DNA of 64,000 nucleotides from Streptomyces kronopolitis (GTDB lineage: Bacteria; Actinomycetota; Actinomycetes; Streptomycetales; Streptomycetaceae): assembly GCF_014646275.1 (NCBI RefSeq), contig NZ_BMND01000002.1, forward strand, positions 248,001 through 312,000, in the 5' to 3' direction. Both the position numbers and the translations under genes were made by a program. Below are positions 42,385-50,389 of this stretch, piece by piece (the stretch's first letter is position 1; each line of letters starts with the position of its first letter). The notes below the pieces were generated by a model. It saw only the letters and a program-made list of their open reading frames with translations, was not told the DNA's origin and ran no database searches.

Positions 42385-43776
42385 ATGACGAAGCGCCGCA
42401 CCCGCTTCACCGAGACCATGACCGGCACCGTGACGCTGACCGGGGAGCGGGAGGCCCGGCCGGTCCGCCTGGACCTGGAGGTCCGCACCGACACCGTGCT
42501 GCTGCCGTGGCGCACCACCCGCGCACAGGCCCGCGGCCGGCTGCGGGTGGACGGCTGGGAGGGCGCCACCCCGGTGGCGGGCGAAATGGAGATCTCGCCG
42601 CTCGCCCGGCGCCGGATCCGCTACCGCCTCACCTTCCGCAGGGACGGGCGCACCTACCTGCTGGACGGCTGGAAGTCCCCCTCGCCGCGCCACCCGCTGA
42701 CCTCCATGACCGTCCTGCCCTTCACCGTCCACGACGAGGAGCGGCGGGAGGCCGGGCGCGGCACCGTGCGCTTCTCGCTGTCGGGCGCCCTGCTGCCGTT
42801 CCTCGCCAGCTTCCGCTTCCCGGCCGAGGACCCCGGCCCGGCGCAGCTCGCCCCGCGGTGGAACGGCCGGCCCGGCCGGACGGAGGTCTGGTACACCACC
42901 CTCACGGATCCGTCGACCGGCACCGGGGTCTGGCTGCACCACGAGATCACCGCCCCCGAGGACGGCAGCCGCGCCTACGCGCACGGGTGGGTGGCCGTGT
43001 GCCCGCCCGGCGGCCCGGTCGACCACGCCCGCTTCGGACCCGAACCGGTCACGCCGGATGCCGCCGGGTTCCGGGCCACGGACGCCCTGGCCGGGCCCGG
43101 CCGGCTGCGCGGCAGCTGCGGCCCGTACACCTGGGACCTGACGGAGCATCAAGAAGGCGCCACCCTGCACACCTTCCCCGCCTGGGCCTGGCGCCGCCCC
43201 CTGCTGCCGGCCGCGCAGATCGTCCCGGGCGGCCGGGCCCGCTACACCGGGACGGTCCGCGGCCCCGGCACCGACCTCACCCTCTCCGACGCGCCCGGCG
43301 CCACCGGACGGATCTACGGCCACGGCAACGCCCGCCGCTGGACCTGGCTGCACGCCGACCTCGGCGGCGGTGACGTGCTGGAGGTGGTGGCCGCGGTGGC
43401 CCGCCGCCCGGGGCTGGACCGACTGCCGCCGCTGGTGTTCCTGCGGCTGCGCCGGGCGGGCCGCGACTGGCCCCGGCGCGGCACCCGCACCGCGCTGGGC
43501 TGGGGCGGGCTCGGCCGCTTCCGCGCGGAGGTCGGGCTGCCCTCCTGGACCGTCACCGGACGGGCCGGCCCGCGCCGCATCCGGGTCACGGTCGACCAGC
43601 CCGAAGAGCGCACCCTGGCGCTGGAGTACACCGATCCGGACGGCAGCCGTGCGGTGTGCCGCAACAGCGTCACCGCCGATGCCCGGATCGTCCTGGAGCG
43701 CTGGTGGGGCGGCTGGCGCCCGGAGGCCGCCTGGACCCTGCGCGGCACCGCGCACGCGGAGGTGGGCGAGCGATGA
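42385..43776 (+). CDS. Conserved partner protein of a GMC oxidoreductase
   Basis: 463 residues, no signal peptide. The N-terminal third (MTGTVTLTGEREARPVRLDLEV, YRLTFRRDGRTYLLDGWK, LTSMTVLPFTV) resembles the lipid-handling module seen beside or fused to cholesterol-oxidase-like GMC proteins in actinobacteria; the later part (WYTTLTDPSTGTGVWLHHEI, YGHGNARRWTWLHADLGGGDVLEVVAA) recalls CrtC/tocopherol-cyclase-like lipocalin folds. This is remembered similarity only. Its stop overlaps the GMC start by four bases (ATGA), so the two proteins are made together and probably act on the same hydrophobic substrate. The start has AAAGG upstream. Confidence 0.6.
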   Translation: MTKRRTRFTETMTGTVTLTGEREARPVRLDLEVRTDTVLLPWRTTRAQARGRLRVDGWEGATPVAGEMEISPLARRRIRYRLTFRRDGRTYLLDGWKSPSPRHPLTSMTVLPFTVHDEERREAGRGTVRFSLSGALLPFLASFRFPAEDPGPAQLAPRWNGRPGRTEVWYTTLTDPSTGTGVWLHHEITAPEDGSRAYAHGWVAVCPPGGPVDHARFGPEPVTPDAAGFRATDALAGPGRLRGSCGPYTWDLTEHQEGATLHTFPAWAWRRPLLPAAQIVPGGRARYTGTVRGPGTDLTLSDAPGATGRIYGHGNARRWTWLHADLGGGDVLEVVAAVARRPGLDRLPPLVFLRLRRAGRDWPRRGTRTALGWGGLGRFRAEVGLPSWTVTGRAGPRRIRVTVDQPEERTLALEYTDPDGSRAVCRNSVTADARIVLERWWGGWRPEAAWTLRGTAHAEVGER

Positions 43777-45629
43777 ACACCGCGACCGAGGGGCTGTTGG
43801 CCGCGCTGCTGGCCGAGGAGGATCCGGCGGCGGTGCGCGCGGTGGCCGCCCGCCTCGACGGGGCCCTCGCCGCCATGCCGCGGACCGCCCGTGCCGCGAT
43901 GGCCGCGGCGGCGCGCGCCGTCGACGTCTGCGCCCGGGCCCGGCACGGCCGGCCGCTGGCCCGCCTCACCCCGCAGGAGCGGGAGCGCACCGTCACCGCA
44001 CTGGCGAGCCGGCCGGGCACGGCGCACCTCATGGACCTGGTCAAGGTCCCGGTGCTGCTCGCGGCCGGTACGGAGTACCACGCGCGCCGCGCCACCCCGG
44101 CGGCCCGCCCGGTGGCGCCCGCCGACCCGCCGCTGGACTGCACGCCCTCGGCACAGTGGCCCGACCGGCAGGGCGCCGACGCGGTCGTCGTCGGCTCCGG
44201 TGCCGGTGGCGCCATCGCCGCCCGCACCCTGGCCCGGGCCGGACTGCGGGTGCTGGTGCTGGAGGAGGGGCGGCACCACCCCACCGCCGAGTTCGCCCGC
44301 CGGACCCCGCTCGACCGGTTCGGGGCGCTCTACCGTGACGGCGGCGCGAGCGTCATGCTGGGCGCGCCCGGCGTGCTGCTGCCGACCGGCCGGGCGGTGG
44401 GCGGCACCACGATCGTCAACTCCGGTACCTGCTACCGCACTCCGGACCGGGTGCTGGCGCGCTGGCGGGACTCCTTCGGCCTGCCGCTCGCCGACGCCCC
44501 GCGCTTCGCCCGGCAGCTGGACGAGGTCGAGCGCACCCTGACCGTGGCCCGGCAGCCCGCCGACGTGCTGGGGGCCAACGGCCGCCTCACCCTGCTCGGC
44601 GCCGAGCGGCTGGGCTGGCGGGCGGACACCCTGCGCCGCAACGCCCCCGGGTGCCGGGGCTCTTGCGAGTGCGTCGTGGGCTGCCCGACGGGGGCCAAGC
44701 AGAGCGTGCAGCTGTCGGTGCTGCCCGACGCCTGCGCGCACGGCGCCCGCCTCGTCACCTCGGCCCGGGTGGACCGCCTCCTCGTCGAGCGGGACCGCCC
44801 GGGCGGCCCGCGGGTGGCCGGGGTCGCGGCCCGGCGGCCGGACGGCACCGCCTTCGAGATCCTCGCCCCGCTGGTGGTGGTGGCCGCCGGCGCGCTCCAG
44901 TCGCCGCTGCTGCTGCGCCGGTCGGGCCTCGGCGGCCATCCGATGACCGGCCGCAATCTCGCGGTCCACCCGGCCACCAGCGTCGCGGGCCGCTTCGCCG
45001 AGCCGGTCGCCGGGACGCCGTCGGTGCTGCAGAGCGCCGGCGTGGAGGAACTGCACGACCGCGGCATCCTGTTGGAGGCCACCGCCCCGCCGCCGGGACT
45101 GAGCTCCTTCGTGCTGCCTGGTGCGGGCCGGGCGCTGCGCTCCGGCCTGGAGGGTGCCGGGCATCTCGCCACCCTCGGCGCCATGATCGCCGACCGGCCC
45201 GGCGGCGGGGTGACGGGCCGGGAGCGGGCGGTCTCCTGGTACCGCCTCGATCCGCGCGACGGCCGGCGGCTGCTGGACGCCGTACGGGCCATGGGCGAGC
45301 TGCTGCTGGCGGCCGGCGCCGAGGAGGTGTTCACGGGGGTGCCGGGCGCCCCGTCCGTCCGCAGCACCCGCGAGCTGGACGCCGCCCTGGAGACGGTCAC
45401 CCCGCGGCAGCTCCATCTGTCGGCGTTCCATCCGACCGGCACCGTCGCCCTGGGCGCCGACGCCCGGCGGGCACCCGCGGATCCCCTCGGCCGGCTGCGC
45501 GGTGTGCGCGGCGTACTGATCGCGGACGGCTCCGCGCTGCCCAGCTGCCCCGAGGTCAATCCGCAGGTCACCATCATGGCGTTGGCCCTCGCCGTGTCGG
45601 AGGCCGCCTGCGGCGCGGAGGGCGGCTGA
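43773..45629 (+). CDS. GMC-family FAD oxidoreductase (sterol/long-chain alcohol oxidase type)
   Basis: 618 residues. About 130 N-terminal helical residues precede the FAD fold VVVGSGAGGAIAARTLARAGLRVLVLEEG. Then come the GMC signature region GRAVGGTTIVNSGTCYRTPD, a four-cysteine insert (GCRGSCECVVGCPTGAK) like that of long-chain alcohol oxidases and cholesterol oxidase relatives, and the C-terminal active-site part SAFHPTGTVALG with the late NPQVTIMALAL. It oxidises an alcohol with oxygen or another acceptor. Second gene of the operon; followed by a GntR regulator. Confidence 0.87.
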   Translation: MNTATEGLLAALLAEEDPAAVRAVAARLDGALAAMPRTARAAMAAAARAVDVCARARHGRPLARLTPQERERTVTALASRPGTAHLMDLVKVPVLLAAGTEYHARRATPAARPVAPADPPLDCTPSAQWPDRQGADAVVVGSGAGGAIAARTLARAGLRVLVLEEGRHHPTAEFARRTPLDRFGALYRDGGASVMLGAPGVLLPTGRAVGGTTIVNSGTCYRTPDRVLARWRDSFGLPLADAPRFARQLDEVERTLTVARQPADVLGANGRLTLLGAERLGWRADTLRRNAPGCRGSCECVVGCPTGAKQSVQLSVLPDACAHGARLVTSARVDRLLVERDRPGGPRVAGVAARRPDGTAFEILAPLVVVAAGALQSPLLLRRSGLGGHPMTGRNLAVHPATSVAGRFAEPVAGTPSVLQSAGVEELHDRGILLEATAPPPGLSSFVLPGAGRALRSGLEGAGHLATLGAMIADRPGGGVTGRERAVSWYRLDPRDGRRLLDAVRAMGELLLAAGAEEVFTGVPGAPSVRSTRELDAALETVTPRQLHLSAFHPTGTVALGADARRAPADPLGRLRGVRGVLIADGSALPSCPEVNPQVTIMALALAVSEAACGAEGG

Positions 45630-45733
45630 GGCCCGGGCGGCGGATCCCGCGTCCGGCCGTGCGCCCTTGTACGGTGGGGCGCGCACGACAACGTCGGACG
45701 GCCGCCGGGCCGCGTGGGGGTGGGGGAGCGGTG

Positions 45734-46441
45734 GTGGCGCCGATGGACGATCCGATCACTCGTGACACGACGGTCGACGCCCTGGAGCGCCGGCTGCGGG
45801 ACGCGATCATCGACGGCCGGCACCCGGTGGGCGCCCTGCTGCCGCCCGAGCGCGAGCTGGCCGCCTCCTACGGGGTCAACCGCACCACCCTCAAGCACGC
45901 CTTCGTCCGGCTGATGCAGGCGGGCCTGGTCGAGACCCGGCACGGGGTGGGCACGCGGGTCCGGGACTTCTGGCGGCTGGGGACGGCGGAGCTGCTGCCG
46001 TCGCTGGTGCGGCGGGACGCGGCCTGGCTGGGCGAGATCTTCGAGGTGCGCCGCCAAGTGGGCACCCTGATCGGGGGGTTGGCCGCGCGCCGGGCCACCG
46101 CCCGGGATGTCGCGGCGCTGCGGCAGCAGGTCGCCGCCGTACGGGCCGGCGGCGTCGGCGACCAGGTGCAGCTCGCCGACGCGGAGTTCCACCGCGCCCT
46201 GGCCCGCGCCACCGGCAACCGCGTCTATCTGCTGATGACCAACACCCTGCTCGGCGGCTACCTCCCGGTGCGCCAGGCGCTCGCCGGTCCGTTCCAGGAC
46301 GCCGCTGCCGCCGCGGACCGCCTCCACCCGGTGGCGGAGGCGGTGGCCGCGGGCGACGAGGACGCCGCCCGCCGGGCCGTCGAGGCCTATATGACGGGTA
46401 CCGAAGCCCTCATGCGCGCCCCGGACGGGCGGGTGTCCTGA
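45734..46441 (+). CDS. GntR-family regulator, FadR subfamily
   Basis: 235 residues. The N-terminal winged helix reads LERRLRDAIIDGRHPVGALLPPERELAASYGVNRTTLKHAFVRLMQAGLV; the C-terminal FCD domain has LADAEFHRALARATGN with the usual metal-ligand pattern, and HPVAEAVAAGDEDAARRAVEAYM. The GTG at 45734 has GGGAG five bases upstream; an ATG three codons later is also possible. It follows the GMC operon on the same strand by about 100 bp and may govern it, perhaps through the palindrome at 42298-42320. Confidence 0.88.
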   Translation: MAPMDDPITRDTTVDALERRLRDAIIDGRHPVGALLPPERELAASYGVNRTTLKHAFVRLMQAGLVETRHGVGTRVRDFWRLGTAELLPSLVRRDAAWLGEIFEVRRQVGTLIGGLAARRATARDVAALRQQVAAVRAGGVGDQVQLADAEFHRALARATGNRVYLLMTNTLLGGYLPVRQALAGPFQDAAAAADRLHPVAEAVAAGDEDAARRAVEAYMTGTEALMRAPDGRVS

Positions 46442-46455
46442 CCCGGCGGGGTGAC

Positions 46456-47175
46456 TCAGGAGACGGCGGCCCCGTTGCCGCCGGGCCCGGTGTCCTGGGC
46501 CGGGATGCGGGTACCGGCCCACCCCTGCACCGTCGGCTCAGCCAGTGAGTCGACCCACCAGTCGGCCAGCTCCTGCTCCTTCTCGCCGGGCTGGGCGCCC
46601 ACCCCGAGCACCCGCATGCCGGCGGCCGCCGCGGCCTGCACGCCGCAGTGGGAGTCCTCGACGGCCAGCGTGTCCCCCGGGTCGACCCCGCAGAGCCGGG
46701 CGGCGGTGACGTACACGTCGGGGTGCGGCTTGGGCCTGATGGCGGCGTCGGGCACCACGATGTGGCGGAAGCACTCCCGCAGCCCGGCCATGTCCAGGCA
46801 GGACTCGACGACCTCCAGCGGGCAGTTGCTGGCCACCGCCAGCGGGGCGAACTGCACGGCGGAGTGCACCAGTTCCGGCGCGCCGGGCATGGTGGTGGGG
46901 TTGGCGGCCACGAGCTCGCGGAAGCGGTCGAGCAGGGTGTCCGTCATGGTCTTGGTCAGGTCGGGGCGGTCGGCCGCCTCGGCCATCAGGCGCCCGCATT
47001 CGGTGTAGTGCACACCGCGGGCCTGTTCGGAGAATTCGGCCGAGGGGGTGCAGCCGTATTCGCGCAGCACCAGGTCGCGGGCGTCCACCCAGTGGCGTTC
47101 GGTGTCCATGAGGGTGCCGTCGCAGTCGAAGACGACGGCGGCGGGTGTCCAGGAGAAAAGGCGATGTGCGGTCAT
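46456..47175 (-). CDS. HAD-superfamily phosphatase next to afsA
   Basis: 239 residues. The motifs are VVFDCDGTLMDTE (nucleophile Asp), AVASNCPLEVV, RPKPHPDVYVTAA (Lys) and LAVEDSHCGVQAA; a small alpha-helical cap follows motif 1, so the subfamily is IA. Gamma-butyrolactone biosynthesis includes removal of a phosphate after AfsA forms a phosphorylated butenolide; a HAD enzyme just downstream of afsA is a good candidate for that step (inference). It has its own promoter (47341-47370). The ATG at 47175 gives the family-length protein; a longer reading to 47322 is not family-like. Confidence 0.85.
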   Translation of the reverse strand: MTAHRLFSWTPAAVVFDCDGTLMDTERHWVDARDLVLREYGCTPSAEFSEQARGVHYTECGRLMAEAADRPDLTKTMTDTLLDRFRELVAANPTTMPGAPELVHSAVQFAPLAVASNCPLEVVESCLDMAGLRECFRHIVVPDAAIRPKPHPDVYVTAARLCGVDPGDTLAVEDSHCGVQAAAAAGMRVLGVGAQPGEKEQELADWWVDSLAEPTVQGWAGTRIPAQDTGPGGNGAAVS

Positions 47176-47329
47176 CCGGGTTTCCGTTCCGACAGGCCCG
47201 GGGCGGCGAATGACCGGTCGCGTGCGGGGCGAGGCAGCGTCGGATGACGGCCGCCGGGCACCGGGCTGGGGGTTTCCGGCAGAGGTCGGCCACCGCGAAA
47301 GGGGGCCTGGTGGGCTCTGCATCGGAAAA

Positions 47330-47370
47330 TAACGATCGTTACGTTACGGACGGCAACTCGCCCCGGTCAA
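47330..47370 (-). promoter_or_regulatory. Promoter of the HAD gene with TAACGATCGTTA palindrome
   Basis: Leftward TTGACC (complement of 47365-47370), an 18-bp spacer and TAACGT (complement of 47341-47346), then the perfect 12-bp palindrome at 47330-47341 over the expected start. The region is AT-rich for this genome. Confidence 0.55.
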
Positions 47371-47400
47371 TAGGCTCCTAATTGTCCATATTGTATGTTT

Positions 47401-48321
47401 CTATTGATAACTGAGGGTTCCGTAGGCCGTCCGTGTACCGCCCTGGGTGACCCGGAAGACGCAGAGGGAGTCGTACTGCGTGCACAGCACCCGGGCGGGC
47501 GGGGCGAGTTCGGTGAACCGGACAGCCTTCATCCGGCCGGCGCGCGGGCGGCGCAGGGTGCCGCCGCTGCCGTACGAGGCGGCCTGCCGCGCGGCCTCCA
47601 GAAGCGCCATCCCCGGCACATGGTCGGTCGGGTGGTCGAAGAGGAACGGGTGCAGCGGGTCGGCGGGCGCGAGGAGCAGCCCGTCCCCGGCGACGGCGAG
47701 CACCGCGTCCTGCGGGTGGTTCACGGCCAGCGCCGCGGCCGGCGGCCGGTGGGCCCCGTCCGGGGACGGGACGGCCACCGCGACCCGGGCGGCCCGGCCG
47801 CGCAACGCCCGGTACTGCGCCTCGCTCAGGAACCGCACACCGCCGCCGCCCTGCCCGAAGGCCAGCCCGCGGACGGTGAAGACGGCGTCCAGGCGCAGCG
47901 CGCACACGCGGTGGTCCGCGGTGCGCCGTACGGCGCTCACCCGCGCGCGGCAGGTGACCTCGGTCGCGCCGGAGTGAGCGGGCGGCGCACTGCCGGCCGC
48001 GAGGCGGAAGTAGAGGTCGGTGATGACCGCGTGGCACGCCGCGGGAACGGCGTAGAACCGCAGCGGGATGTACAGGCCCAGCTGGCGCAGCGTCTCCACC
48101 ATGATCAACGGGCTGTGCCGCTGTGACCCGTCGCGGGGGAACGTCGCATGGGCCCGCGGCCAGGACGCGGCCGCGGCGAAGACGTCGGGTGTACGGGTCC
48201 GCCGTACGTCCGTGAGGAGGACCTCCGCCACGGAGGTGCGGTGCACCAGCTCCCGCTCGACGGTGCGGGACCGGCTGAGCGGCTCACTCTTTCCGGCAGT
48301 GCCAGCAGTTGAGGAACTCAT
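47401..48321 (-). CDS. afsA: AfsA-family gamma-butyrolactone biosynthesis protein
   Basis: 306 residues, the typical AfsA length, with the duplicated hotdog-like A-factor domains. Landmarks are ELVHRTSVAEVLLTDVRR, RDGSQRHSPLIMVETLRQLGLYIP in the first repeat and HPFLFDHPTDHVPGMALLEAARQAA in the second. AfsA condenses a beta-keto-acyl thioester with dihydroxyacetone phosphate, committing carbon to butyrolactone autoregulators. It is divergent from the receptor gene with a 99-bp gap that contains a candidate autoregulatory element, and it is followed by a HAD phosphatase. No reductase (BprA) gene is adjacent. Confidence 0.93.
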   Translation of the reverse strand: MSSSTAGTAGKSEPLSRSRTVERELVHRTSVAEVLLTDVRRTRTPDVFAAAASWPRAHATFPRDGSQRHSPLIMVETLRQLGLYIPLRFYAVPAACHAVITDLYFRLAAGSAPPAHSGATEVTCRARVSAVRRTADHRVCALRLDAVFTVRGLAFGQGGGGVRFLSEAQYRALRGRAARVAVAVPSPDGAHRPPAAALAVNHPQDAVLAVAGDGLLLAPADPLHPFLFDHPTDHVPGMALLEAARQAASYGSGGTLRRPRAGRMKAVRFTELAPPARVLCTQYDSLCVFRVTQGGTRTAYGTLSYQ

Positions 48322-48329
48322 ACGACCAG

Positions 48330-48352
48330 GGAATATCGAAATTCGAACATCC
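48330..48352. promoter_or_regulatory. Candidate autoregulatory element (ARE) between afsA and receptor
   Basis: A 23-bp quasi-palindrome: arm GGAATATCGAA (48330-48340), central A, arm TTCGAACATCC (48342-48352); 8 of 11 positions match. It starts nine bases from the afsA ATG. Butyrolactone receptors bind 22-26 bp palindromes of this form in exactly this position. Confidence 0.6.
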
Positions 48353-48420
48353 GCACCTGTTCATTCCGGGTGGCGCAGCGCGATAGATTGCGGGCCGCCG
48401 GCACGAGAACGACGTCTGAG

Positions 48421-49080
48421 GTGTACGTGCAGATCCGCGCGAAGACGACCCGCAGGTTCCTTCTGGAGGCGGCGGCAGCCCTGTTCGACGAGCGGGGCTA
48501 CGCCGGTACCAGCATCAGCGATATCAGCGCACATTCCGGCCGTACCAGCGGAGCCATCTATTTTCATTTCGCCAGCAAGGAGAAACTCGCGCTGGCCATC
48601 GTCGAGGAGCATTTCGCCACCTGGCCGCAATTGATCACCCGCAACCGGAAGCCCGGCCTGCCCGCCCTGGAGCAGCTCGTCGGCCTCAGCTTCGACGTGG
48701 CCCGCTCGTTCCGTGACGACATCGTCGTACGCGCCGGGTCCCGCCTCTGGGCCGAGCGCAAGGCCATCGAGACCGAGCTGCCCGCCCCGTTCCTCGGCTG
48801 GATCGAGGCGGTCACCCAGCTCCTCGAAGAGGCCGGGGACAGCGGCGAACTCGCCGCCGGGGTGTCGCCCGCCGCGACCGCCCACAGCGTCGTCTGCGCC
48901 TTCTTCGGGCTGCACACCGTCTCCGACGCGCTGGAGGGGCGCCGGCACATCGAGGCCCATCTGCACGACATGTGGCTGCTGCTGCTCCGCGCCCTCCAGG
49001 CCGAACCGGACCCCGCGGGCCTGCTGGAGCGGGTCCGCCGCCGGACCCCTGCCGGTACGCAGGAACCCGAGCCGGCGTAG
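48421..49080 (+). CDS. Gamma-butyrolactone receptor (ArpA/ScbR-like TetR regulator)
   Basis: 219 residues. The helix-turn-helix is characteristic of ArpA/ScbR receptors: QIRAKTTRRFLLEAAAALFDERGYAGTSISDISAHSGRTSGAIYFHFASKEKLALAIVEEH. The ligand-binding half contains the conserved tryptophan in RLWAERKAIETELPAPFLGW. It represses target genes until a butyrolactone binds. The GTG at 48421 aligns with the usual receptor start; its ribosome site is weak, and an in-frame GTG 17 codons earlier is possible. Divergent from afsA. Confidence 0.92.
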   Translation: MYVQIRAKTTRRFLLEAAAALFDERGYAGTSISDISAHSGRTSGAIYFHFASKEKLALAIVEEHFATWPQLITRNRKPGLPALEQLVGLSFDVARSFRDDIVVRAGSRLWAERKAIETELPAPFLGWIEAVTQLLEEAGDSGELAAGVSPAATAHSVVCAFFGLHTVSDALEGRRHIEAHLHDMWLLLLRALQAEPDPAGLLERVRRRTPAGTQEPEPA

Positions 49081-49089
49081 GGGGACGGT

Positions 49090-49147
49090 GCAGTTTATTG
49101 CATGACACCGGCAGTTAGTTGCACCATGCTGCGCTTGTGTCTATCGT
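49090..49147 (+). promoter_or_regulatory. Promoter with two direct GCAGTTNNTTGCA repeats
   Basis: TTGCAC (49119-49124) and TATCGT (49142-49147) are 17 bp apart. GCAGTTTATTGCA (49090-49102) and GCAGTTAGTTGCA (49111-49123) are direct repeats 21 bp apart (two helical turns), the second overlapping the -35 box. This arrangement suits an activator or a cooperative repressor. Confidence 0.6.
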
Positions 49148-49190
49148 CTCGAAGCGGAGCCTTCGAGAGATGGCCAAAGGGGGACGACCA

Positions 49191-49274
49191 GTGACCGTCA
49201 TAGCTTCTGCGGCCCAGCCGGACACGGCTGTTGCCGCCTGCCGAACCGCGACGGGAGACCCGCATGGCGGCTGA
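49191..49274 (+). CDS. 27-codon ORF overlapping the next gene
   Basis: GTG start with GGGGGA seven bases upstream; the product has one Cys and is Ala-rich (MTVIASAAQPDTAVAACRTA..DPHGG). It ends 11 bases inside the start of the next gene in another frame, so ribosomes ending here could restart on that gene. It is 44 bp after the -10 box. It may be a leader peptide or a real small protein; no family is recognised. Confidence 0.4.
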   Translation: MTVIASAAQPDTAVAACRTATGDPHGG

Positions 49275-50205
49275 GCGCAGCAGTTCTCTCTCCGGCAGCC
49301 GCCGAGGACGCATTCCCTTCCTCGCCGACCGCGAGAATCCGGCGGGCGACGCGGTATTGCACACGCTTCTTCCCGCCGCCGCGCACAAAGGCGCAACGGC
49401 CGCTCAGGAGGCGCCGTTCGGTATCGGCGCGGCCTGGCAGCTCGGGGAAAGCCTCTACACGCAGGTCCAGGACAATTCCACCGGGCGGCTGGCCGTATTC
49501 GCCACGCGCGGCTCGGGACACATAGAACGCGTCACCGGCTACAGCTGGCACATCAACCCCGTCTGGTGCCTGCTCACCGGACCGGCCGCCCCGCGTGACC
49601 TGTGGTCCCAACTGCACCACGAACACCTCCTGCGGCACTCGCCCGTGGTGGGCCCCGTCCCGGAGTGCACACAGCACCGCCGCGCCGAGGGCGGTGCGCC
49701 CGCCGCGGTCACCGCGGACGACTCTCCGTGCGAGGAGGCGCCCGCGCCGCCCTTCACCCGGGACGACGATCCGCTCGAAGAGCTCTGGGAGGTCTCGTGC
49801 CCGAAGGGCTCGGCGCCCCAGCCGCTCAAGGACGGCGCCCAGTTGCTCCTCCGGCGGGTGGCGCACCTGCTGGAGGACTGCCCGGTACCGCCGCCGCACG
49901 AGCGTCCGCACGCCCTTCATCGCGACGCCGAGCTGTCCGGCCAACTCCTGTGCGCCTACGACGCGTTGCGGGGCGCCCTGGCGCTGCACTGCCCGCGGCA
50001 GAGCGGCTGGCTCGGCTCCTGGGCCTACGGCATCGCCGAGGAGCTGATCTGGCGGGACCGCCTGGGCCCGGGCCGCGGGGAGGCCGAACGGGCCGCCCGG
50101 GAGTCGATGGCGGCGGAGTCCGCGCTGCCGCCCTCGTGGCCGCTGCCGGCCCCGCACCTCTGCCCCGGACTGCACCTCGTCCACGACGCGACCGCGGGCG
50201 GCTGA
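49264..50205 (+). CDS. Unknown protein leading the XRE-ImmA-P450 region
   Basis: 313 residues, cytoplasmic by appearance. It opens with MAAERSSSLSGSRRGRIPF; a conserved-looking core reads FGIGAAWQLGESLYTQVQDNSTGRLAVFATRGSGHIERVTGYSWHINP, followed by acidic and Pro-rich stretches and a C-terminal helical segment with LLCAYDALRGALALHCP and AYGIAEELIWRDRLGPGRGEAERAARESM. No catalytic motif is recognised. The ATG has GGGAG six bases upstream. A terminator-like hairpin separates it from the XRE gene, so its link to the operon is positional. Confidence 0.55.
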   Translation: MAAERSSSLSGSRRGRIPFLADRENPAGDAVLHTLLPAAAHKGATAAQEAPFGIGAAWQLGESLYTQVQDNSTGRLAVFATRGSGHIERVTGYSWHINPVWCLLTGPAAPRDLWSQLHHEHLLRHSPVVGPVPECTQHRRAEGGAPAAVTADDSPCEEAPAPPFTRDDDPLEELWEVSCPKGSAPQPLKDGAQLLLRRVAHLLEDCPVPPPHERPHALHRDAELSGQLLCAYDALRGALALHCPRQSGWLGSWAYGIAEELIWRDRLGPGRGEAERAARESMAAESALPPSWPLPAPHLCPGLHLVHDATAGG

Positions 50206-50261
50206 CCGGCCACTCGATCCGGCCAGGGGCCGCGTCGTTTCGGCCACACCGCACTCCGCCC

Positions 50262-50294
50262 GGGATGCCGGCCGCCGCTGGGGGCCGGCATCCC
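50262..50294. terminator. 12-bp stem terminator, GGGATGCCGGCC/GGCCGGCATCCC
   Basis: Perfect arms around a nine-base loop, about 57 bp after the unknown gene and 95 bp before the XRE gene. It separates the two transcription units. Confidence 0.7.
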
Positions 50295-50389
50295 TCCCTC
50301 CGTACGCAGGTCAGCGGCGCCGCGTACCCTGCACCGGGGGCATCGTGCCGCGTGCGATCCTGTAGTGCACACGCCATGGAGGGACAAGG

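Noticed and set aside
49090..49123. A link between the TTGCA repeats here and the PadR palindrome at 32786
   Set aside because: Only five or six bases are shared and the arrangement differs (direct versus inverted); no reason to assign one regulator.
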